A stretch of DNA of 41,614 bases, from contig JAQUIG010000022.1 of the NCBI GenBank assembly GCA_028683435.1, positions 1-41,614 on the forward strand. Reading direction: 5' to 3'. Source of the DNA: Desulfuromonadaceae bacterium. Its GTDB lineage: Bacteria; Desulfobacterota; Desulfuromonadia; Geobacterales; Pseudopelobacteraceae. A program made the translations under genes and the position numbers. Positions 17,499 to 25,315 of the stretch are shown here, piece after piece (position 1 is the first letter of the stretch; each line of letters begins with the position of its first letter). The notes below the pieces were generated by a model. The model did not search any database and had not been told where the DNA came from. It saw only the letters and a program-made list of their open reading frames with translations.

Positions 17499-19176
17499 AC
17501 TGCTTGACTCCGTTAACACCACCGGCAGCCATAATCTGGTTGCGGCCGGCATGTTTGGCGGCGTAGAGAGCCTCATCAGCCCCGGCGTTAAGAGCTATCG
17601 CATCACCGCAGAGAGAGAGAGCGGCTATACCGCAACTAAAAGTGCAGGAGAAGCTTTCATCCTTTGCCTCGAAAGTGACGGCAGCAAAACTCTCCCGCAA
17701 CTCGTTCAGCAGTGATACCGCCTCAGAGAGACCGCAGCCGGGGAGAATGACGGCAAATTCCTCACCGCCAAAGCGGCCGACGATATCCGCCTTACGTACA
17801 CGCTGCCTGATGAGGCGCGCCAGCGCAATCAGCACGCGATCACCGACCGGATGACCGTAGGTATCGTTCACCGTTTTAAACTTGTCGACATCGATCATTG
17901 CGAAACAGACCTCTTCCTGTTTACGTTGGGCGAGGGCGATGGTCGTATCCAGATGTTCCTTGGTGGCGGTATGATTGAACAGGCCGGTCATGCTATCCCG
18001 CACCATGTAGGAACGGATGATCTTCATCCGCTCGGCACGGGCAACCACGGAAGACACCAGTCGCTGTGGCTGGATCGGCTTCGTCAGAAACGCATCTCCC
18101 CCGGTCAGCATGGCCTGAAACTGTTTATCGGTATCGGTTTCGCTGGAGAGGTAGACGAGCGGGATACTAAAATGGGCGCCGATTTGGCGAACAACTTTGG
18201 CCAACTCCATACCGTTGCACCCCGGCATGTACATATCCATCAGAATCAGGTCCGGCTTGAATTCCAGTAATGGTGACATGACCTGGAGCGGATCGTTTAC
18301 CGCCATGGTGATCATCCCCGACTCCTGGAGTATCAAGGCGTGATAATCGGCCAGTTGCGGATCGTCGTCCACGATCATGATCCGGTACGGCTCCGGTTTA
18401 ACCGCCGAGGTCAGCAGACTGAGGGTTGAACAGAGTTCGGTCACGTTGACCGGTTTCACGAAATAGGCGCTCGATCCGGCACGCACGGCAGACAAACGGC
18501 CGGAGATCGAACCCTGCGAAGAAATAAAGACTGTTGGGATCGGTGTTTCCCTGCCCTCCTGAATAGTTTGCATGACATCGGCCCCGCCGAGCGGCCTGTC
18601 GGGAAAGATCATATCCATGACGATCACATCGGGGGGGGCGCTCTGCACGGCGTTAGCCAGCTGTTCCAGCTCGCCAAAAGAAAGCACCTCAAAACCGAAA
18701 CAGCCGATCTGCGTCGCCAGCGTCAGCCGCTGGTACGAGTCATCCTCGCACAGATACACAAGCTTTCGCTCCCTTTCTATGGTCGCCTCGGCGGCAATCG
18801 CCAGCTCCTGGATCTGCAACTCCATTCCCTGCGCCGGATCGATGGTCAAAATTTCGTGATCCATCCGTTCGAACAGCTCCTGCATCTTCTGATGCCAGAA
18901 TCTGTCGGGAGGTGTTGCGGTCTGCAACGCCTCCTTTGCCAGAACTTCTCCCGCCATGGCCACCGAACTCAACATACTCAGCCGGAACGAAGCGCACGCC
19001 CCTTTCATAGTGTGGATGCGACGATGCAGATCCTCCAGCGGTATGTCCCCCTTTTCGCCGCGAACAAACTCAGAGTAGGAAGAGCGAATTCCTTCCAGTT
19101 GCACAGGAAGTTGTTTTATGTAAGATTCGCGGATCTTTTTCAGCTTTGATGCGACGATGACAGTTTTCGTACTCAA
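17497..19176 (-). CDS. Hpt-REC-REC-GGDEF diguanylate cyclase
   Basis: Multi-domain signalling protein predicted to make cyclic di-GMP. Domains in order: an Hpt-like domain with phosphorylatable H55 in HTMKG; REC1 with acidic E144-D146 region and D188; REC2 with DDD at 270-272 and D314 in LMDMYMP, K366 in LTKP; and a C-terminal GGDEF domain with the active GGEEF at 470-474. RKAD at 461-464, five residues before it, is a product-binding inhibitory I-site, so the cyclase should be active and feedback-inhibited. There is no transmembrane segment. The start is TTG at 19176 with AAGGA nine bases upstream. It is the last gene of the long leftward run of che and hydrogenase genes, 42 bases after the tusA-like gene; the Hpt domain makes CheA or another kinase a possible phosphodonor (inference). 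Confidence 0.9.
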   Translation of the reverse strand: MSTKTVIVASKLKKIRESYIKQLPVQLEGIRSSYSEFVRGEKGDIPLEDLHRRIHTMKGACASFRLSMLSSVAMAGEVLAKEALQTATPPDRFWHQKMQELFERMDHEILTIDPAQGMELQIQELAIAAEATIERERKLVYLCEDDSYQRLTLATQIGCFGFEVLSFGELEQLANAVQSAPPDVIVMDMIFPDRPLGGADVMQTIQEGRETPIPTVFISSQGSISGRLSAVRAGSSAYFVKPVNVTELCSTLSLLTSAVKPEPYRIMIVDDDPQLADYHALILQESGMITMAVNDPLQVMSPLLEFKPDLILMDMYMPGCNGMELAKVVRQIGAHFSIPLVYLSSETDTDKQFQAMLTGGDAFLTKPIQPQRLVSSVVARAERMKIIRSYMVRDSMTGLFNHTATKEHLDTTIALAQRKQEEVCFAMIDVDKFKTVNDTYGHPVGDRVLIALARLIRQRVRKADIVGRFGGEEFAVILPGCGLSEAVSLLNELRESFAAVTFEAKDESFSCTFSCGIAALSLCGDAIALNAGADEALYAAKHAGRNQIMAAGGVNGVKQ

Positions 19177-19218
19177 GTGATTCCATCCTTTTCAGTAAGT
19201 TAGAAGGTGCAATAACGA

Positions 19219-19440
19219 TCAGAACTGGATCTGCACTTTCTTTGCCGACCCCTCTTCCCTGACCCATAGGAGGGTTTTTCTGGCACGGGAACACCAATCG
19301 CGCACATCCTTTTCGAAGGTAGCACAATCAGCGATAACTTCAAGAACATCGCCCGGTTTCATCTTGATCGACATGACGGTGATCTTGAGTGTTGGTTGAG
19401 GACATTTAAGCCCCCGCGCATCCAGTACTGAAACAGCCAT
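19219..19440 (-). CDS. TusA/SirA-family sulfur carrier protein
   Basis: Small 73-residue protein with the family signature DARGLKCPQPTLK, where C13 is the persulfide-carrying cysteine. TusA-like proteins relay sulfur for tRNA thiolation, molybdenum cofactor, or dissimilatory sulfur metabolism; some act with HdrA-like complexes. AAGGAG lies eight bases before the ATG. It sits 84 bases after mvhD in the hydrogenase/HdrA run, which suggests a role linked to that complex rather than tRNA modification, but this is inference. Two additional cysteines (in ADCATF and DWCSR) are not part of the usual motif. Confidence 0.85.
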   Translation of the reverse strand: MAVSVLDARGLKCPQPTLKITVMSIKMKPGDVLEVIADCATFEKDVRDWCSRARKTLLWVREEGSAKKVQIQF

Positions 19441-19524
19441 AACGTAGACTCCTTGTTGTTTTTTCTCTCGACTAAATTGAATATTTTTTTGGCAGCAAGC
19501 ATAAAATCATTGCATGAATACTTT

Positions 19525-19944
19525 TTACTGATCCAGCCGGAGCGGCCCCAGCGCGCGAACAGTTTCAACGGTCTCGCCGATGACCCGGCTAAACTTTTCC
19601 CCTTCTCCGGCGGAGACATAATCCAGTCGGCAGCGCTCTTTTTCAATCCCCAACTGCTCGAGCATCAGGTTCAACATGCAGTGGCGCTGCAGAGCACGGC
19701 AGTTCCCCTCTTTATAGTGGCAGTCTCCAGGGTGGCAGGCCAGGATAATAACACCGTCGGCCCCCTTTTCAAAAGCTGAAAATACAAATTGGGGATCAAC
19801 CCGGCCGCTGCACATGACCCGGATGATTTGGACATTGGGAGGGTATGACAGCTGCATCCCCCCCGCCTTGTCGGCCCCGGCGTATGAGCACCAATTGCAG
19901 AGGAATCCGATTATTTTAGGTTCAAAGCTTTCCACGGTTGTCAT
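19525..19944 (-). CDS. mvhD: MvhD-like [2Fe-2S] hydrogenase/Hdr linker subunit
   Basis: A 139-residue protein of the methyl-viologen-reducing hydrogenase delta subunit family. MvhD carries a [2Fe-2S] cluster and passes electrons from the MvhAG hydrogenase to HdrA. Family features are the N-terminal FLCNWCSYAGAD motif (C16, C19), C45 in RVMCSGRVDP, and the cluster C70-HPGDC75-HYKEGNC82 with further C89 and C105. The ATG overlaps the hdrA stop as ATGA, so it is translationally coupled. The neighbourhood with hdrA, mvhA and mvhG supports the assignment strongly. Confidence 0.93.
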   Translation of the reverse strand: MTTVESFEPKIIGFLCNWCSYAGADKAGGMQLSYPPNVQIIRVMCSGRVDPQFVFSAFEKGADGVIILACHPGDCHYKEGNCRALQRHCMLNLMLEQLGIEKERCRLDYVSAGEGEKFSRVIGETVETVRALGPLRLDQ

Positions 19945-21893
19945 TGCAGGACCCCTTCAATCTCGGCCATGATCTGCTCATTGGTAAAGCCGTGACCGGT
20001 AATGGCTCCGGCCGGGCAGGCGGTCACGCAGGTGCCGCAGCCGTGACAGAGGACGGCGTTTACATGTGAAATATTCTGTTCGCTGTTGAACGATATGGCG
20101 TGATAGGGGCAGACCGAAAGACAGAGGCGGCAGCCGGCGCAACCGTTTTCGTCAACCTCGGCGGCGATAGGCTCGATCTCGATCGTGCGCCCCGGTTGAA
20201 GCCCGGCCAGCGTATGGCCGGCAGTCGCCATCCCTTCGAGCATCGCACTCCGGATATCCATCGGCTCCTGGCATGCTCCGGCCAGATAGATCCCCTTGAG
20301 GGTACTCTGGGCGGCATCGGTCCGGCCGTGCAGTTCCCGGAAAAAACCGAACGAGTCGCAACTGACATCCAGCAGGGCGGACAATCTGTCGGTTCCCTCC
20401 GCGGGAATCACCGCGGGACAGAGGACCACCATATCGACAGGAGTCACCTCCCCTCTGGAGCAGACGTGAAGCGTGCCGCTGTCGTCACGTGTCACCGCGA
20501 GATCACTGATGGCGGCGTAACGCTTCAGGGTAGTGCTGCTGTTCCCGGCGGCGTGCCGGAGGAGCATATGCGCCTCTTTCCCCGGCACGACCAGTTCGCG
20601 GTGATAATGGGTGATCGATGCCCCCGGCAGTTTGGCGGTGACCAGATGGTTGAACTTGAAAGCATAGCGGCAGCAGATACCGGAGCAGTACGGATTATGA
20701 TCTTCATCCAGGCTGCCGACACAATGGATGATCGCCACCGATGACGGGACGGCACCCGCTGCGGTCACGATCTCTCCCCCCGTCGGTCCGGTCGATGAGA
20801 GCATCCGCTCGAACTGCATCGCGTCATACACATCCGGCAGCACTCCCATCCCCAGGCCGGCCACGCGGGAGGCATCGTACAGTCCGGCACCGGTGGCGAG
20901 GATGATCGAGCCGATTGTCCGTTCGACAACCGTACTCTCCTCGTCCAGATCGACAACATCCTCCCCCATCGGACAGGCGTCTTTGCAGGCCCGGCACTCC
21001 ACGCCCTGCGCGCGGACACAGACCTCCTCCATCAGGAACGGGGCATTCGGCAGGACACCGGTGAAAGCGAAGTCGATCGCCTTGCGCCCGCTGGCGCTGC
21101 TGTTGAATTCATTCATCGTCGTTGCGGGGCAGGCCTCCACGCACTCGCCGCAGCCGATGCATTCGTGCAAGGATACGTGGCGTGGCTTCCGGCGGATTTT
21201 TGCGATGAAATTGCCATAGAAACCGGTCACTTCGACCAGCTCCGCCATCGTCATCAGCTCGATCTTGCCCGGGTGCTCACCGTGGAGCAGGTCCCCCATC
21301 AGTGGCTCCAGCATACAGGGGGCGCACTCCATGGCCGGGAACAGGTCTTCGAAACGGACCGGCAGGCCGCCGATAAACGGCGTCCGCTCCACGAGCACCA
21401 CTGATCGCCCCGCTTCGGCCAGCGACAGTGCCGCTTTCATGCCGGCCGGACCGGCGCCGATCACGAGTGCGTCGGGACAGACCTCCAGCTGTTTCTTCTC
21501 CAACGGCTGCTGCAGCCGCACCCGGCAGACAGCCCCCCTGATAGCGGCTATCGCTTTTTCGGTCGCAACCCCCGGATGTTCGGTCACCCAGGCGATCTGC
21601 TCGCGGATGTTGACGACTTGCATCAGATAGGGGTTCATCCCCGCATTGGTCAGGCAGCTGCGGAAAGTCGCCTCATGGTCACGTGGCGAGCAGGCGGCGA
21701 CGACGACCCGATCCGGCTGTTCCGCCTTCAGGCTATCCTCGAACTGCAGCTTCCCCTCTTCCGAGCAGATAAAATCCACAATTGTTACGTAGGGACTGTC
21801 CGGAAAAAAGCTGGCCGCTTCGGCCACCGCTGCGGAGCTGATTTTTTCGGCGATGTTGCTGCCGCAGTTGCAAAAATAGACCCCTATCTTCAT
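19941..21893 (-). CDS. hdrA: HdrA-like FAD/Fe-S subunit (heterodisulfide reductase A family)
   Basis: Flavoprotein of the HdrA family, the flavin-based electron-bifurcating subunit in MvhAGD-Hdr complexes. From ATG 21893 it has 650 residues: an N-terminal Cys-containing domain (C8, C10, C43, C68), a Rossmann motif GAGPAGMKAA at 147-156 for FAD, a ferredoxin cluster C245/C248/C251/C255, a second atypical cluster C292/C300/C303/C307, and a C-terminal pair of ferredoxin motifs (CAGCRLCLSVCP and CHGCGTCVTACP). The frame opens 15 bases earlier, but those codons are the GGAGGGGGG ribosome-binding site, and ATG 21893 overlaps the upstream protease stop as ATGA, so this start is preferred. HdrB and HdrC, which complete the methanogen enzyme, are not encoded nearby; the electron acceptor is unknown. 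Confidence 0.92.
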   Translation of the reverse strand: MKIGVYFCNCGSNIAEKISSAAVAEAASFFPDSPYVTIVDFICSEEGKLQFEDSLKAEQPDRVVVAACSPRDHEATFRSCLTNAGMNPYLMQVVNIREQIAWVTEHPGVATEKAIAAIRGAVCRVRLQQPLEKKQLEVCPDALVIGAGPAGMKAALSLAEAGRSVVLVERTPFIGGLPVRFEDLFPAMECAPCMLEPLMGDLLHGEHPGKIELMTMAELVEVTGFYGNFIAKIRRKPRHVSLHECIGCGECVEACPATTMNEFNSSASGRKAIDFAFTGVLPNAPFLMEEVCVRAQGVECRACKDACPMGEDVVDLDEESTVVERTIGSIILATGAGLYDASRVAGLGMGVLPDVYDAMQFERMLSSTGPTGGEIVTAAGAVPSSVAIIHCVGSLDEDHNPYCSGICCRYAFKFNHLVTAKLPGASITHYHRELVVPGKEAHMLLRHAAGNSSTTLKRYAAISDLAVTRDDSGTLHVCSRGEVTPVDMVVLCPAVIPAEGTDRLSALLDVSCDSFGFFRELHGRTDAAQSTLKGIYLAGACQEPMDIRSAMLEGMATAGHTLAGLQPGRTIEIEPIAAEVDENGCAGCRLCLSVCPYHAISFNSEQNISHVNAVLCHGCGTCVTACPAGAITGHGFTNEQIMAEIEGVLQ

Positions 21894-22378
21894 GCTCCCC
21901 CCTCCCATTCAGTAATCTGGGCAACGATCCGCTCCACGGCCACCGGCACCGCAGCAGCCACCTCGGCGGTGAAGCGTTCGCCAAAAAGGTCAAACTCGCG
22001 CGCCTCGATCCCCCAGAAGGAAACCTGCTCCGGCAGGGAGACACCCGCCATCCTTCCCAGGTCATAGGCGGTGGCAAAATCGGTATCGTGGCTCGAAAAC
22101 GTATTCTTTGTGGTGACGAAATCCTTCGGGTCGAAACGCTGGACGGTGCCGGGAGGGGCGCCGCTCAGCATCGCGTCTACGACCACCGCCCGTTTGAAAC
22201 CGGCCATCGCCTCCATCAGCCGGATCCCCCCGGTATTCAACTCCGTCACGGTCAGCGTCATGTGCTGCCTCAGACGTTCCGCCACGGCCATGGCAACGGC
22301 TAGCCCGACGCCGTCATCTGAGAGCTGCGGATTCCCCATCCCGATGATGACGGTCCCCCCATAAACGGACGCTTTCAT
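21890..22378 (-). CDS. [NiFe] hydrogenase maturation endopeptidase
   Basis: HycI/HyaD-family protease that removes the C-terminal tail of the hydrogenase large subunit once nickel is inserted. The family signature GMGNPQLSDDGVG is near the N-terminus, with a second conserved acidic residue in VVVDAML, the metal-sensing Asp/Glu positions. At 162 residues it has the normal size. It overlaps mvhA upstream (ATGA) and hdrA downstream (ATGA), making a tightly coupled series, so its substrate is almost certainly the adjacent large subunit, which does carry a removable tail. Confidence 0.93.
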   Translation of the reverse strand: MKASVYGGTVIIGMGNPQLSDDGVGLAVAMAVAERLRQHMTLTVTELNTGGIRLMEAMAGFKRAVVVDAMLSGAPPGTVQRFDPKDFVTTKNTFSSHDTDFATAYDLGRMAGVSLPEQVSFWGIEAREFDLFGERFTAEVAAAVPVAVERIVAQITEWEGGA

Positions 22379-23868
22379 CCCTTCCTCCGCATCTCGCGCA
22401 GCATCCCGCCCCTGCTGTCACGGATCGACACCGTCAGCGGCATCTTGCCGGGAAGAAAATGGGTTGCGCAGGAAAGACAGGGATCGTAGAGGCGGAACGC
22501 CATCTCCACCCTGTTGAGGATCGCTTCATCCGGGGCGTTACCGGTGATCAGCCTTTCCGCAGCACGCTTGATCGACATGGAGATTGCGGCATAGTTGTTG
22601 GTGGTGCCGACGATCATATTGACCTTCGTCAGCACCCCCCTCTCATCGGTGACAAAATGGTGGGTCAGTGTCCCGCGCGGAGCCTCGACCGAGCCGATCC
22701 CCTCGCCGGTGAAGCGGGAAGGATCGGGGATGTTGCGGGTTTCCGATGACGTTATTTCAGGGTCAAGCGCCAGCTCCAGCATCCGTTCCGAGGCGTAGAG
22801 CAGCTCGATCAGCCGTGCCCAGTGGGTGGCGAGACGGTGATGGATCGGTTCGTAGCGTGACGCGGTAATCTTTTTGCATCCGAACGCCTCGTACATCCGC
22901 TGGTACTCGGCATTGGCCAGCGGCGTCGCCATCCCCTCGGAGACATTCAGCCGCGACAGCGGTGTCGCGGTGTAGACGCCGCTGCCGATCCCGTCCGTCA
23001 GCCCCTTCCACCCCACCTTTTTCAGATAGGGGTATTTCAGGTAGGTCCATGCCTCCACCCGCTCGGCTATATGCTCGCGATAGTCGGACGGGGGGTATGT
23101 GGCAAATTCGTTCCCCTCGGGATCCACCACCCGGATCATGCCGTCGTAGAAGTTCGCCTGATTGTTCGTATCGACGGTCCCCATCGAGTAGGTGCGGTGG
23201 AGGTAGATGTCGGAGGTCACCATCTCCAGGTAAACCGGGTTCTTCAGCACGATTTTTTCGAAGAGAGAGAGGGAAAAACGGGCGAATTCGATGTTCTTGC
23301 GCGCCGTATCCTCAATCTGAGCTCTCTCCTCCGCAGTGATCGGGCGGCTCCAGCCGCCGGGCACTCCGGCCACCGGATGAATCGACTTCCCCCCCAGAAA
23401 GGTGATGATCTCGTGGTTGCGCTTGCGGCAGGCGATCACCTCGCCGGCAACCTCCAGGCCGACCGTGCGGGCCACCCCGAGGATATTGCGCTCGGATGGC
23501 GGCGCATCCGGTCCGACGATGAAGTCCGGCCCGCCCAGGGCGTAAAAATGTGTCGTGTGATCGGTGACGAAAAAGGCCATGTAGAGGATTTCGCGCAGTT
23601 TCTTTGCCACGGCGGTCGGCTCGGCGCCGAAGACGCCATCCAGTGCCTTGGTGGCCGCAATGTGATGCGCCTCAGGGCAGACCCCGCAGATCCGGTTCGT
23701 AATGACCGGCATCTCCTCGGCCATCCGCCCGACACAGAACTGCTCGAAACCGCGCAGTTCTGGAATCTGGAAGTAGGTGTTCTCCACCCCCCCCTGATCG
23801 TTCAGGAAAATATCTATACGCCCATGCCCTTCCAGACGGGTGACCGGATCAATCGTAATACGCGCCAT
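22375..23868 (-). CDS. mvhA: cytoplasmic [NiFe] hydrogenase large subunit, Mvh type
   Basis: Catalytic subunit carrying the Ni-Fe centre of a group 3-type hydrogenase. Both nickel-binding motifs are intact: L1 with C61 and C64 in [11 protein letters not shown], and L2 with C464, C467 and H470 in [10 protein letters not shown] 27-residue tail after H470 is the predicted cleavage product of the neighbouring protease. At 497 residues, with the N-terminus [14 protein letters not shown], it resembles MvhA/VhuA and not membrane uptake hydrogenases. Residue 464 is cysteine, so this is not the selenocysteine variant. The small subunit gene lies three bases upstream. The expected activity is H2 oxidation feeding MvhD and HdrA. 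Confidence 0.95.
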   Translation of the reverse strand: MARITIDPVTRLEGHGRIDIFLNDQGGVENTYFQIPELRGFEQFCVGRMAEEMPVITNRICGVCPEAHHIAATKALDGVFGAEPTAVAKKLREILYMAFFVTDHTTHFYALGGPDFIVGPDAPPSERNILGVARTVGLEVAGEVIACRKRNHEIITFLGGKSIHPVAGVPGGWSRPITAEERAQIEDTARKNIEFARFSLSLFEKIVLKNPVYLEMVTSDIYLHRTYSMGTVDTNNQANFYDGMIRVVDPEGNEFATYPPSDYREHIAERVEAWTYLKYPYLKKVGWKGLTDGIGSGVYTATPLSRLNVSEGMATPLANAEYQRMYEAFGCKKITASRYEPIHHRLATHWARLIELLYASERMLELALDPEITSSETRNIPDPSRFTGEGIGSVEAPRGTLTHHFVTDERGVLTKVNMIVGTTNNYAAISMSIKRAAERLITGNAPDEAILNRVEMAFRLYDPCLSCATHFLPGKMPLTVSIRDSRGGMLREMRRKG

Positions 23869-23871
23869 TCG

Positions 23872-24861
23872 TTACCTCATAACTCGACCGCCCAGTGTCG
23901 AACTGGCCAGGGTGTATTTATAGAACAGTCCGGCATAGTCGGGGATCGTTGCGAGAAAGTCGTCCACCCGTCCGGCGATCTCACCCTCCGACAGGCCGGT
24001 CGTATCACCGATATCCATGACCGAGCCGAGTGCCGCGACCATCTTCGCACCCTGGTCCTGAATCCCTTCCGGTACGCCGTAGCAACCGGTGCAGGGCATG
24101 TTGGCCTTGGTGCAGGGGGCGCCGCAGCCGTTTCTGGTGGCGATCCCCATGCAGAGCAGCCCCTGTTCGAGCAGGCAGGCCGTGCGGTCGGGGTAGAACT
24201 CGTAATTACGCCGAAAGGCAGTGATACGCTTCTCCTCCTTGACCCGATCGCAATCGTCACAAACGGTCAGGGTGCCGCAGCCGATCGTGCTCCCCTTGGG
24301 GGGCAGATCGCCGGACAGAACCGCCTCTACCACATTCCAGATTTGGTGCGACTCTGGAGGGCAACCAGGGATATAGTAATCGACCTCCACTTCCTGAGCC
24401 AGATGCTTCACGCGCTCCAACAGCGGCGTCAGATGAATCTCCCCCTCGGGAAAGGAGGTCGTTCCGGAGGGGATTATCCTCGCCGGATTGTCAACCGAGG
24501 GATTGTCGAGATAGACCGTGTTGAGCAGATCGTCTTTCGTGGTGAAGTTGGCGAGAGCCGGAATACACCCTCCCTTGGCGCAGGAGCCGAAGGCGACCAG
24601 CAACCGGGACTTCCGTCGCAGCAACCGGGCCATCTCAACATTCTCCCCGGTGCGGAGGGCGCCGTTAAAGAGGGTCACGGCGATGGCCCGATCGGGGAGC
24701 GCCTCGATGTCCTTCTTCTTGGTGTCCAGCAGGCAGGGGCAGAACATGAAGTCCATGGCTGCATCAACATCAAGGAGTTTCTCGTGCAGGTTGACAACGG
24801 CAATCTCGCAGCCGCCGCATGATGCTCCCCAGTAGACCGCCAGTTTCGGTTTTTCAGGCAT
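23872..24861 (-). CDS. mvhG: cytoplasmic [NiFe] hydrogenase small subunit, Mvh type
   Basis: Electron-transfer subunit of the Mvh-type hydrogenase. Proximal-cluster ligands are visible as C15 and C18 in WGASCGGCE, a cysteine in FGSCAKGGC and one in YIPGCPPES; a C-terminal Cys-rich region (GCGTLTVCDDC, LLCMG, NGCGAPCTKANMPCTGC) carries the medial and distal clusters. There is no twin-arginine signal, so the enzyme is cytoplasmic. The frame opens at 24924, but GGGGTGA just before ATG 24861 and the start MPEKPKLAVYWGASCGGC fit the family, giving 329 residues. The gene is separated from the REC protein gene by 66 bases and from mvhA by three. The MvhG length of about 300 residues agrees. Confidence 0.94.
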   Translation of the reverse strand: MPEKPKLAVYWGASCGGCEIAVVNLHEKLLDVDAAMDFMFCPCLLDTKKKDIEALPDRAIAVTLFNGALRTGENVEMARLLRRKSRLLVAFGSCAKGGCIPALANFTTKDDLLNTVYLDNPSVDNPARIIPSGTTSFPEGEIHLTPLLERVKHLAQEVEVDYYIPGCPPESHQIWNVVEAVLSGDLPPKGSTIGCGTLTVCDDCDRVKEEKRITAFRRNYEFYPDRTACLLEQGLLCMGIATRNGCGAPCTKANMPCTGCYGVPEGIQDQGAKMVAALGSVMDIGDTTGLSEGEIAGRVDDFLATIPDYAGLFYKYTLASSTLGGRVMR

Positions 24862-24927
24862 AGTCACCCCTATTTTAAAAACATTCCGCACACCACTCAG
24901 CGGCATGCCATTCATCATCGCCACATC

Positions 24928-25302
24928 TCACTTGCGGGCAAGAAGCGCTTCCACCAGTTCCGGCAGCGCATCCTGCAGATTTTCATCCTTCGTCAGTACG
25001 GCATCAATGTCCGGATGAGCCAACCTGAGAGGGGCGGCATCATCTCCGGTGAGGAGCATGAACGGCTGATTATACCCCTGCCCCCGCAGCTCTGCGAAGA
25101 GCTGAACCCCGTCAATAAACGGCATGTTCATGTCCGAAACGATCATACGGATCGAGGTGTCGCCGGCAATTTTCTCCAACGCATCCATCCCCCCTACGGC
25201 GATCACGACGTCATACCCTGAAGATTCAAGGATCATCCCGGTCAGTTCGGCGGTAAATTCGTCATCGTCCACCACCAGAATGGTTGCAGCTGTGTCACTC
25301 AT
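24928..25302 (-). CDS. single-domain response regulator (REC)
   Basis: CheY-like protein of 124 residues made of one receiver domain. The acidic pair is in LVVDDDE (D11-D13 area), the phosphoacceptor Asp is in IVSDMNMPF, the conserved Thr is in LLTGDD and the Lys in VLTKDE. There is no output domain. AAGGGGG precedes the ATG by five bases. It lies 13 bases after the cheA-REC gene and 66 bases before mvhG, inside the same leftward run, so CheA is its likely phosphodonor. The usual role would be a stand-alone CheY-type output or a phosphate sink; whether it acts on flagella, pili or the hydrogenase cannot be seen. Confidence 0.9.
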   Translation of the reverse strand: MSDTAATILVVDDDEFTAELTGMILESSGYDVVIAVGGMDALEKIAGDTSIRMIVSDMNMPFIDGVQLFAELRGQGYNQPFMLLTGDDAAPLRLAHPDIDAVLTKDENLQDALPELVEALLARK

Positions 25303-25315
25303 TACATCCCCCTTG

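Noticed and set aside
22375-23868. Selenocysteine in the mvhA C-terminal motif
   Set aside because: The motif reads DPCLSC with ordinary cysteine codons, and no in-frame TGA occurs there.
23071-24822. Plus-strand 583-residue open frame over mvhA and mvhG
   Set aside because: It lies antisense to two hydrogenase genes with intact motifs, and its sequence has no domain pattern.
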